Below are positions 1-6,645 of a stretch of DNA of 11,845 bases, one piece after another. Every line of letters begins with the position of its first letter. Position 1 is the stretch's first letter. Location of the stretch: positions 1-11,845 of the forward strand of contig JACSRH010000083.1 in assembly GCA_014879855.1 (NCBI GenBank), in the 5' to 3' direction. A model generated the notes under the pieces. The model did no database searches. It was not told where the DNA came from and saw only the letters and a program-made list of their open reading frames with translations. A program made the translations under genes and the position numbers. The stretch is from Caldilineaceae bacterium. GTDB taxonomy: Bacteria > Chloroflexota > Anaerolineae > Caldilineales > Caldilineaceae.

Positions 1-1807
1 GCTCGAAGTCGGCCAGGCTGGTGCCCATGCCGCGCGATGCATCGCTGAGGCTGCCGCCAAAACTGCCGCCGCCTGGCGCGCCGCCTTCCCCGCCGCCGCC
101 TGGCAACGTTGCGGGCTGGCCGCCGGGGCCATAATACCAGCGTCGATACGGCCCATACATCGTGGGCGATGGAATATACCAGCCCGGCGCCGGCGCATTG
201 ACGGCCTCAAATTTGCGGATGTAATCTTTATCGATGCCAAACGCAATCGCGTAGGGGAGCCAGCGATCCCAGATTTCCTTCTGCGCTTCGATGTCCGCAT
301 ATTTGTCGATATTGCGCAGATATTCCTTGAAGGCTTTCCAACGCGCCGCGGCCTCGGCGCCGGCATCCGTCTTGCGCGGCATGTAGCGCGAGGCGATCAG
401 GATGGATACGGCAATGGCGAATAAGCCAATCCCCGGACAGAGCGCCGCGGCCGAGAGGTCGACAAACAAGACAATCAGCAAGACTGCAAGCAGAACTGCC
501 ACCACCATTGCCGCGCCGCCCAGGAAGCCGAATTGTGTGCGCACGGACTCCGGGTTGGTGCGATAGTAACCGCGCGCAATCAGATCTTCATACATCGCCG
601 TCTTGATGCCGGGGATGTCCTTGTAGAATTTGTTCTTCAGTTTGGAAAGCTTTTTCTCGTCGCCCTTTCCAAACACATCCGACAGCAATTGCTGCTCGAA
701 CCCATGCAGCGATACATCTTTATGTTCGCGCCGATAAATGAAGTCCGTCCCCATGCGGAAGAACCCATCTTCCTTGACTTCGGTGATGCTCATGGCCTTG
801 CGCCGCGCCAGATCAACGACAGTGGCGATGATATCCTGCATGTCGGCGCTGTCGTCGAGCAGCGTGCCGGCCAGACCAGGCGGCAGGTCGTCGGGTGGTT
901 CGGGCAGGTAGTCAGCCACGCGTTCGATCGGCTTGTCGCGGCCATACTTGTACCACATGAGGTAAACCAGCGCCGGACCGCCCAGCAGCAGCGCCAGCGC
1001 CAGCACGCCGAGCAGCACGGTGGCGACCGGCCCCCAGCGGTCGCGATATGTCTGCTCCGCCTCCAACTGCGCCGCGCGCGCGTCAGCCGCGGCTTGCCAG
1101 CTCGGCGCCGCGCCCGCCACCACGCCGGAGGTGAACTGTACACGCACTTCGAGCTCTTCACCGGCGCGCACTGTGCGCTTGGTGTCGAACAAGATGGTGC
1201 GGTTATTGTCCAGCCGTTCAGCGGTCACTGAATCGCGCGCGTCGGCGCCATTGATATACGCCGCCCACTCGTCGATCGTCGCAGGGCTGGGAACAAGCAC
1301 GCGCACGCGCGACGCCAGCACGGGGAATTGCCGATCGGCGTAGACCGCTTTCCACCACACCTGATCGCCGCCCGCATAGTAGCGGAGTCCATCGTGCACG
1401 CGGTAGCTGAGCGTGTAGGTCTGCGGCTGACTGGTTTCCGGGAAATACCAGCGAACTGTATAGCTGCCGCCTTCATCGTCCACCACAAAGGTGTAGGGCA
1501 AGCCGCCGCCCATCGCCTGCTTGTAGATGTTGCCGGCGGCGTCGGTCACGGCCCAATCCGACAGATAGGCAAAGTTCTGCTTGGGAATATTGCGATAACC
1601 AAAGCTAAAGGCGCCATCCACAAAGCGGATCGCCTGATGTTCGGCGACGTCAAAAGTGCCGTCGTCGTTGACCTGGATGTCGACATCAAACCGTTCCCAC
1701 ACAAGGCTCTTCTCGGCGGCGCTGACGGGTAGCGTAGCGCTGCCGGCCAGCATGCCAAACAGCATGGCCGCCAGGAAAAGCCAAATCCAACGAGACTGGG
1801 TGCGCAT
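1..1807 (-). CDS. DUF2207 family membrane protein, C-terminus cut by window edge
   Basis: This frame is open from an ATG at 1807 to the window edge (602 codons, no stop). A signal peptide covers about residues 1-31 (hydrophobic core, then VSA-A). An extracytoplasmic beta-rich region, the DUF2207 domain, spans about 35-230. One membrane segment lies at 261-285, a cytoplasmic stretch at 286-425, and two membrane helices at 427-449 and 453-473. The segment after them (about 489-531, with RWKAFKEYL and RWLPYAIAFGI) is typical of the family. The visible end is a Gly-rich tail (569-586), as family members often have before their C-terminus, so little is probably missing. The biochemical role of DUF2207 proteins is not established. 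The start is well supported by a GGGAGG Shine-Dalgarno motif four bases upstream. The gene lies 228 bp downstream of scpB and probably has its own promoter. Confidence 0.88.
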   Translation of the reverse strand, partial: MRTQSRWIWLFLAAMLFGMLAGSATLPVSAAEKSLVWERFDVDIQVNDDGTFDVAEHQAIRFVDGAFSFGYRNIPKQNFAYLSDWAVTDAAGNIYKQAMGGGLPYTFVVDDEGGSYTVRWYFPETSQPQTYTLSYRVHDGLRYYAGGDQVWWKAVYADRQFPVLASRVRVLVPSPATIDEWAAYINGADARDSVTAERLDNNRTILFDTKRTVRAGEELEVRVQFTSGVVAGAAPSWQAAADARAAQLEAEQTYRDRWGPVATVLLGVLALALLLGGPALVYLMWYKYGRDKPIERVADYLPEPPDDLPPGLAGTLLDDSADMQDIIATVVDLARRKAMSITEVKEDGFFRMGTDFIYRREHKDVSLHGFEQQLLSDVFGKGDEKKLSKLKNKFYKDIPGIKTAMYEDLIARGYYRTNPESVRTQFGFLGGAAMVVAVLLAVLLIVLFVDLSAAALCPGIGLFAIAVSILIASRYMPRKTDAGAEAAARWKAFKEYLRNIDKYADIEAQKEIWDRWLPYAIAFGIDKDYIRKFEAVNAPAPGWYIPSPTMYGPYRRWYYGPGGQPATLPGGGGEGGAPGGGSFGGSLSDASRGMGTSLADFE

Positions 1808-1811
1808 TTTG

Positions 1812-1817
1812 CCTCCC
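1812..1817 (-). promoter_or_regulatory. Shine-Dalgarno site of the DUF2207 gene
   Basis: On the minus strand GGGAGG lies four bases before the ATG at 1807. It is among the best ribosome-binding sites in the window and fixes the start of this gene. Confidence 0.75.
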
Positions 1818-1979
1818 TTACGCTGAAGTTCCACTGACACTGCAATCGAGGGCCGGTCAGGACAGCGCCGTTAAGAATTGAGCCGGTCGCATCAATCGTA
1901 CGCTGTACGCCGGCGCATGAATTGCTTGCACCGTCTGGCGCCACTCAATCATGGCGCATCGTCCAGCAGCTTCCATGAC

Positions 1980-2008
1980 ATTTTACCAACAAAGATGCTG
2001 ACTTCCAA
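1980..2008 (-). promoter_or_regulatory. Candidate sigma-70-like promoter for the DUF2207 gene
   Basis: On the minus strand TTGGAA (2003-2008) and TAAAAT (1980-1985) are separated by exactly 17 bases, matching the consensus at 4 of 6 and 5 of 6 positions. It sits just after the scpB stop and would give a leader of about 165 nt before the DUF2207 start. It could equally drive the 39-codon frame beginning at 1976. Prediction from sequence alone. Confidence 0.4.
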
Positions 2009-2035
2009 CCTCTTTTGTCTGACAGGGCTTTGCCG

Positions 2036-3106
2036 TCAGGGTGGCTCCTGCTCGAGCACGTTGTCGAGTTGTTCCACCTCGTTGCTTTCCAGCGGCGGCA
2101 ATTCATGCAAGCCGGTCAGGCCAAAGTGCTGCATAAACAGGTCGGTCACGCCATAAAGCACAGGCCGCCCCGGCGCGTCGAGCCGGTCGACTTCCTCGAC
2201 CAGGCCGCGCTGGAGCAGCGAGCGCAAGATGCCGGAACAGTCGACCCCGCGCACCGCCTCGACCTGCGCACGCGTCACCGGCTGGCGATAGGCAACCACT
2301 GCCAGCGTTTCGAGCGCGGGCGCGCTGAGTTTGGTCGTCATATCCAGGTTGAGAAAGGTTTCGATCAGGGTGGCCGCGGCGGGCGATGTCACCATTTGAA
2401 AGCGGCCGTTGCGCTCGGCCACGCGCAGCCCGCGTGCCTGCGCGCGATACTCCTCAGCCAGCCGGCGCAGATGCGCCTCGACGGCTTCGACCGGTGCGTT
2501 GAGCGCGCGCGCCAGTTGGATCGTCTCCACCGGCGCGTCGGCCACAAACAGCAGGCTTTCCAGCGCGCCAGGCAGCGACAGCGCAGTTTCGCCCGCGCGC
2601 ACCGATAGGTCGTTACTTTCTGTTTCCGCGGCAAGCACGACCCCGTCAGCACCGTTTGCCAGATTCAACGCCGGCTGCAAATGTTCATCAGCAAGAGGAC
2701 CGACTGTGTCACAAACAACCGGTTCCTGAACCACTGTGTCCGCAGCAATTTCCGCCGGCAGTTCATTGCCAGTCGCCCCTGCTTCTGCTGTGGCGCCTGG
2801 CAATGAACTGCCCTCAATGGGTGCAGCCGCCAGCGTGGAGGCGCTATCGATGAGGCTGCTGCCGGTGAGGCTGCTGCCGGTGAGGCTGCTGTCAGTGAGG
2901 CTGCTGTCAGTGAGGCTGCTGTCAGCGAGGCTGAGGCTGCTGCCGGTGAGGCTGCTGTCAGTGGAGTGGCTAGAGATAGGATCAGGCATAAGCGGTGCAG
3001 CAGCGCTTCCAGAAAAGGCATTGATAAGCAGGCGAAAGTTATGCAGCGTGACGCGGACAAAGCGTCCCAGCGTCATTGACTGTGGCGGTGCGTTTACGCT
3101 CGGCAT
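2036..3106 (-). CDS. scpB: Segregation and condensation protein B with long repeat-bearing N-terminal extension
   Basis: ScpB is the kleisin-associated, winged-helix subunit that works with ScpA and SMC in chromosome condensation and segregation. The recognisable domain is about residues 178-335 of this 356-aa product: LESLLFVADAP, then LSAPALETLAVVAYRQPVTRAQVEAVRGV in two parts (the signature helix-turn-helix with AYRQP), and RPVLYGVTDLFMQHFGL near the end. Typical ScpB is roughly 170-200 aa. The first about 175 residues are extra, low in complexity, rich in Ser/Leu/Ala/Glu, and contain DSSLT/GSSLT repeats at about 49-85. I chose the ATG at 3106, seven bases after the stop of the AmaP-like gene. 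A longer frame from 3214 would overlap that gene by about 100 bp. ATGs at 3076 and 2989 are alternatives. No clear Shine-Dalgarno is visible, so translational coupling is likely. ScpA is not in the window. Confidence 0.9.
   Translation of the reverse strand: MPSVNAPPQSMTLGRFVRVTLHNFRLLINAFSGSAAAPLMPDPISSHSTDSSLTGSSLSLADSSLTDSSLTDSSLTGSSLTGSSLIDSASTLAAAPIEGSSLPGATAEAGATGNELPAEIAADTVVQEPVVCDTVGPLADEHLQPALNLANGADGVVLAAETESNDLSVRAGETALSLPGALESLLFVADAPVETIQLARALNAPVEAVEAHLRRLAEEYRAQARGLRVAERNGRFQMVTSPAAATLIETFLNLDMTTKLSAPALETLAVVAYRQPVTRAQVEAVRGVDCSGILRSLLQRGLVEEVDRLDAPGRPVLYGVTDLFMQHFGLTGLHELPPLESNEVEQLDNVLEQEPP
2757..2812. repeat. Perfect 16-bp inverted repeat inside the scpB extension
   Basis: GGCAGTTCATTGCCAG (2757-2772) and its exact reverse complement (2797-2812) flank a 24-bp spacer. 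The pair lies in the part of scpB that encodes the non-conserved linker, so it looks like a small palindromic element absorbed into the coding sequence. No target-site duplication was obvious. Confidence 0.85.
2852..2962 (-). repeat. 15-bp in-frame tandem repeats in scpB
   Basis: Seven copies of a 15-bp unit (plus strand GAGGCTGCTGCCGGT or GAGGCTGCTGTCAGT) run from 2852 to 2962, interrupted once by a 6-bp partial copy at 2927-2932. Copies differ only at two or three positions. On the coding strand each unit adds five residues, DSSLT or GSSLT. All steps are multiples of three, so copy-number change would keep the scpB frame. Confidence 0.93.
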
Positions 3107-3113
3107 CGTAGGG

Positions 3114-3677
3114 TCATACGTTCCATTCCGGTTCGAAGGGGGCGCACCGCATGTGCACGTCAAGTTTACCCAGCCGCAGCCCCATGTCCTGCTCGATGAT
3201 GTCGCGAGTGACATCCACCACTTCGTCGGTTTTCATCGGGATGTCGATGTCCGGCGCGGTCTCGATTTCCAGCCGGATGTCCACCGAGCCGCCGCGCGAG
3301 CGCACAGCCGGCACCACCGTGATCACTTCGGCCAATTGGTCGAGATGCCATTGCAGACGCCGCGCCACGCTGACCGTGTCCAACTCCGCGGAGCCGCCTT
3401 CTGCGGTGCGGATGCGCACCCCACGCCGCCGCACCGTCGAGACCTCGAAGAAAAGCAGCGCGCCCAGGATCAGGATCGCACCGATCCCAAGCGCCGCCTG
3501 CCCGACGACAAAGTAGGTGGGGTTCTCGGCCTGGACGCGGCTCAGCCAGGCTGCCGCGTCAGAGAGAGCAGCCTGCAGCCAGGCGATAGTCAGCAGCGGT
3601 GCGATCGCCACGATAAGACATAAGACAAGCAAAACCACCCAAAGCAGGATGGCGACAACCCGATTGAATCCATTCAT
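3114..3677 (-). CDS. amaP: AmaP-like membrane anchor protein with Asp23-type domain
   Basis: The 187-aa product has two membrane helices (about 8-33 and 55-77) joined by a short outer loop, a basic stretch (RRRGVRIR, 83-90), and a cytoplasmic alpha/beta domain (about 95-180) with the DIDIPMKTDEVV...IEQDMGL pattern of the Asp23/Gls24 family. In Gram-positives AmaP anchors Asp23 at the membrane and the pair is tied to cell-envelope stress. Here anchor and Asp23-like domain are in one chain, as in AmaP itself. The start is supported by AAGGTG seven bases upstream of the ATG. The gene begins 40 bp after the YfhO-family gene and ends seven bases before scpB, so it is likely co-transcribed with both. 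The family call is good. The gene symbol is an assignment by similarity of architecture. Confidence 0.8.
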   Translation of the reverse strand: MNGFNRVVAILLWVVLLVLCLIVAIAPLLTIAWLQAALSDAAAWLSRVQAENPTYFVVGQAALGIGAILILGALLFFEVSTVRRRGVRIRTAEGGSAELDTVSVARRLQWHLDQLAEVITVVPAVRSRGGSVDIRLEIETAPDIDIPMKTDEVVDVTRDIIEQDMGLRLGKLDVHMRCAPFEPEWNV

Positions 3678-3684
3678 GCAGCTT

Positions 3685-3690
3685 CACCTT
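3685..3690 (-). promoter_or_regulatory. Shine-Dalgarno site of the AmaP-like gene
   Basis: AAGGTG on the minus strand lies seven bases before the ATG at 3677 and supports that start. Confidence 0.55.
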
Positions 3691-3717
3691 CCGGTGCGGG
3701 ATGGAAAGATGTGGTTA

Positions 3718-6645
3718 TTATACTGCACGCCGTTGACCTTGCCGAACTCGCCACGCACCGCCAACTGCCAGGAGCAGCAAAACAGCACCGGCTGCCGCCA
3801 GCCCTAGTCCTAACCGCCATGCGGTTGGTTCAAATTGGAAAATGACTCGATGTTCGCCCGCCGGTGTGACCACGCCGCGGAAGAGACCGTTGACAGCTTT
3901 GATCGCGGTCGGCTTCCCATCCACCGTCGCGGTCCAGCCCGGATAGAAGCTGTCGCTCAGCACCAACAAAGCCGGCGCGACGCTCTCTGTGAGAATTTCA
4001 ACCTGTTCGGGCGCATAGGCAAGGAGTTCGGCGCGGTCATTTTCCCCCGCGGGTTGCGCGTCATCAAGCGAGCCTTCAACCGCGGTCACGCGGCCTGCAT
4101 TTTCACGCAGCAGAGCCAGCGCCGCGTCCTGGTTGTCGACTGTCGCCAACTCACTCGCCAGATAAGCGCGCGGCAGGACGTCCATGTTGCGATAAACTTT
4201 GACATCGCCGCTGTGCTCCAGGCGGAAGCGCCCACGGTCGCTGGGCAGTAGCGCTGTAAACATCTGGGTGCGGGCGTCGTAGAGCGTTGCCGCCTCCACG
4301 ACCAATGCTGCGTCACCGGGTTCGGCGGTGAGGAGCAGTTCCGCCACCTCGACTGGCGCGGCCAGCGGCAGCCGCGCTCGGTAAGCTTGCCGTCCGCGCT
4401 CGACATCACGATAGGCCACCACCGCGCCGGCGCTGATGGCCAGGGGACTGTTCATTACCCCGTTGGCGAAGTGCGCGCCCGGCGCGCCGCCCGCGGTCAA
4501 GGCGATGCGTTCGCTGGAGCCATTGCGTGCGACAACTTCGAGCCAGGCAACCGGACGGGCTTCATCTTTCAGCGCGGCCAGCGCGGCGGCGTCCCCTTCA
4601 ACATAGCCGATAAGATCGACGTGAGTGGCTGCAAAAGGCAGCGGCGCCTCAATCTGCAAAGGATCCGGCGCGCGCCGCAAATCAGCGCCGATTTGCCGAT
4701 CGTAAAAGACATCCTCAAACCAGAGATCGCGCACTTTGTCGGTGAGGATGTAGACGACGTTGAGCATTGCCAGCAGTTGGCTATCCGGCATGTCGGCAAT
4801 CTGCTCGCGCAGTCGGCCATCGGGCACAAGGCGCTCGGCTGGAACAAGCAGCTCCGCAAAGCGGATGTAGCGTTGCAGCGGCAGCACGCCGCCGTCAAAG
4901 CCGTCCACCGCGGGGATGCGCCAGAAAAGCGGTAGATTGGGCGCGAGCAGTTCCTGCACCTTCTGCGCGATGACCAGATCGTGGAAAGCGTCGTCGTCCA
5001 GTTGGGGCGGCGGGTTTTCGACGAGGATGCGCCGGTAGTCGGCCATGTCGCCAGGGTCATAGGTGATCGTGCTCATGCCGAGGAAGCGGCCCGCGGCGGC
5101 CGCGCCGGGTGTGGTGCGTTCCGGGCTGGTGAGCAGATGAGCGGGCGCGGTGCGGAGGTCATAGACGGCCTGTGGCGCGGTCGGGTGCGTGTGCGGCAAC
5201 GCGCGCGCGGCCACGAGCAGCTCGACCGCGGCCAGGCCAGGCAGCAACACCAGCGGCGTGATGCGCGCCAGCCGTGGTCGCCACGCACCCAGCGCGGCCA
5301 GCCCAACGCCCGCCAGCACCGCTGCGCCCAGCGTATAGAGCATCATCCAGCGCGCGGGCGCACGAAAGAGATCAAAGCCGGGCATCACTTGATAGAGCAA
5401 ATAATAGACTGGGTTCCAGCGTCCCAGCGCCAGGAACAACCCCAACCCTGCCAGCAGCAGGCCAAACGTCCGCGCCGGGCCGCGCCCTTGCCATGCCCCC
5501 AGCAGCGCCAGCGCCAGCCCAATGATCCCGACATACGCGACGTACTCCGTGTAGCCCGGCGTGTCGAAGATCGCGCTGAGGCGCGCCAAGCCGTAACTGG
5601 GCAGCAACGTCCAACCGAGCGCCAACGGTTTCAGGCTGAAACTGCTCGCCTCGGCATAGCTCAGCCCGCCGCTGCGCAATCCCAGCCCGCTCAGCTCGAG
5701 TGTTGGCAACAACTGTGGCGCGGCGAGGAGCGCGCCGATCCCAATGCCGCCGCAGTAGACGAGCAGGACAGGAACGAGCGAGAGAAAGAGACGTTTGACG
5801 GATGAAGGGTGAAGGGTGAATGAAAAGCGACGCTTCCCTTTTTTCTCCTTGTCTTCCCCTCTCTCCTTGTCTTCCCCTCTCTCCTTGTCTCCCCCTCTCT
5901 CCTTGTCTCCCCCTCTCTCCTTGTCTCCCCCTCTTCCCCACGGCCAGATGATCCACACGCCCAGAGCAAAGAGGTTGATAAAAACGGTCTGTGTATGGCC
6001 GGCCAGCAGCATTAACGTCACGAGAACAGCAAAGCCAGCGCCGGCGAAAAGCATCCCAGAAATAGGAGCCCGGACGTCCCCGTCCAGCCGGAAAGGTGGC
6101 TGCGACCGCACCGTAGCCAGACAGAGCGCCGCCCACGGCAGCCAGGCTGCTCCGTTGAGTTGGTTGATGTGCCCCAGCAAACCGCCGACAAAGCCGCTGC
6201 CCGCCAATACGACGCCGGTCAGCAACGCAGGTGCAACCGTAAAGCCCCAATAGCGGAGCAATGCATAGCCGCCCAATCCCAGCAGCCAGGTGTGCAACGC
6301 TGCACTCCAGTAAATCTGCCTGGTCACCGACAGACCCAGCCCGCTGGCTGCAAATAGCGGCCAGTGCAGCGGATAGAGAGCAGCCGCCTGCGGATTCGCC
6401 AGCAGCGGCGCGCCGAGAAAGAGATACGGATTCCAAAAGGGCAATCGCCCCGCGCGCAGGGTTGTTCCTACATATTCCCAGTATGGGTAAAAGTAGAGTT
6501 GAATATCGCCGCCAGCCAGCACCCGGTTGGTGAAAAGGATGCGCCCGTAGAGGAGCAGCACAAAGCTGGCGAGCAAAAGCGCGGCCAGCACATCCCAGGC
6601 AACAAGCCGCCGGGCGCGAGGCCGGTGATCCGCGGCGCGACTCAT
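3718..6645 (-). CDS. YfhO-family polytopic membrane protein (GT-C-like)
   Basis: The 975-aa product begins with a cytoplasmic basic stretch and a membrane helix (about 17-36). The first outer loop carries AGGDIQLYFYPYWEY (44-58, acidic D47) and PFWNPYLFLGAP (69-80), both hallmarks of YfhO. LAGHTQ (214-219) is another conserved point. Many helices follow, then a large extracytoplasmic region, FYPGW (900-904), a last helix (about 948-965) and a short basic tail. YfhO-type proteins resemble GT-C glycosyltransferases and are linked to glycosylation of teichoic acids or other envelope polymers; the substrate here is unknown. The ATG at 6645 overlaps the stop of the GT39 gene as ATGA, which indicates translational coupling and rejects the longer frame reaching 6873. 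A charged Gly-Asp-Lys-Glu-Arg repeat (about 238-267) interrupts a loop and is unlike the rest of the protein. Confidence 0.88.
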   Translation of the reverse strand: MSRAADHRPRARRLVAWDVLAALLLASFVLLLYGRILFTNRVLAGGDIQLYFYPYWEYVGTTLRAGRLPFWNPYLFLGAPLLANPQAAALYPLHWPLFAASGLGLSVTRQIYWSAALHTWLLGLGGYALLRYWGFTVAPALLTGVVLAGSGFVGGLLGHINQLNGAAWLPWAALCLATVRSQPPFRLDGDVRAPISGMLFAGAGFAVLVTLMLLAGHTQTVFINLFALGVWIIWPWGRGGDKERGGDKERGGDKERGEDKERGEDKEKKGKRRFSFTLHPSSVKRLFLSLVPVLLVYCGGIGIGALLAAPQLLPTLELSGLGLRSGGLSYAEASSFSLKPLALGWTLLPSYGLARLSAIFDTPGYTEYVAYVGIIGLALALLGAWQGRGPARTFGLLLAGLGLFLALGRWNPVYYLLYQVMPGFDLFRAPARWMMLYTLGAAVLAGVGLAALGAWRPRLARITPLVLLPGLAAVELLVAARALPHTHPTAPQAVYDLRTAPAHLLTSPERTTPGAAAAGRFLGMSTITYDPGDMADYRRILVENPPPQLDDDAFHDLVIAQKVQELLAPNLPLFWRIPAVDGFDGGVLPLQRYIRFAELLVPAERLVPDGRLREQIADMPDSQLLAMLNVVYILTDKVRDLWFEDVFYDRQIGADLRRAPDPLQIEAPLPFAATHVDLIGYVEGDAAALAALKDEARPVAWLEVVARNGSSERIALTAGGAPGAHFANGVMNSPLAISAGAVVAYRDVERGRQAYRARLPLAAPVEVAELLLTAEPGDAALVVEAATLYDARTQMFTALLPSDRGRFRLEHSGDVKVYRNMDVLPRAYLASELATVDNQDAALALLRENAGRVTAVEGSLDDAQPAGENDRAELLAYAPEQVEILTESVAPALLVLSDSFYPGWTATVDGKPTAIKAVNGLFRGVVTPAGEHRVIFQFEPTAWRLGLGLAAAGAVLLLLAVGGAWRVRQGQRRAV
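5845..5934 (-). repeat. 18-bp in-frame tandem repeats in the YfhO-family gene
   Basis: Five contiguous copies of an 18-bp unit, plus strand CTCCTTGTCTYCCCCTCT, are present. Two copies have T and three have C at the variable position (marked Y). On the coding strand each unit gives six residues (GGDKER or GEDKER). The purine-only coding strand and near identity of copies point to recent slippage. Flanking sequence also has a short GAAGGGT duplication (about 5804-5817). Confidence 0.93.

Larger units (their letters stand above)
1808..2035. other. Intergenic region between scpB and the DUF2207 gene
   Basis: This 228-bp gap holds the candidate promoter (1980-2008), a small dyad (GCGCCA 1938-1943, loop of eight, TGGCGC 1952-1957) that would lie near the 5' end of the transcript, and the ribosome-binding site at 1812-1817. 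A 39-codon minus-strand frame (1857-1976) is also open. I see no convincing intrinsic terminator after scpB, so readthrough from the upstream row is possible. Confidence 0.5.

Noticed and set aside
3107..3214. Longer scpB start at 3214
   Set aside because: It would overlap the 3' end of the AmaP-like gene by about 100 bp and has no match to the ScpB family; the ATG at 3106 follows that gene's stop directly.
2736..3623. 295-aa plus-strand frame opposite scpB and the AmaP-like gene
   Set aside because: It is antisense to two recognised genes and its Leu/Arg-rich repeat is the complement of the scpB repeats; no family is recognisable.
5816..6253. Plus-strand frame with Ser/Pro/Leu repeats
   Set aside because: It is the antisense reading of the 18-bp repeat array inside the YfhO-family gene.
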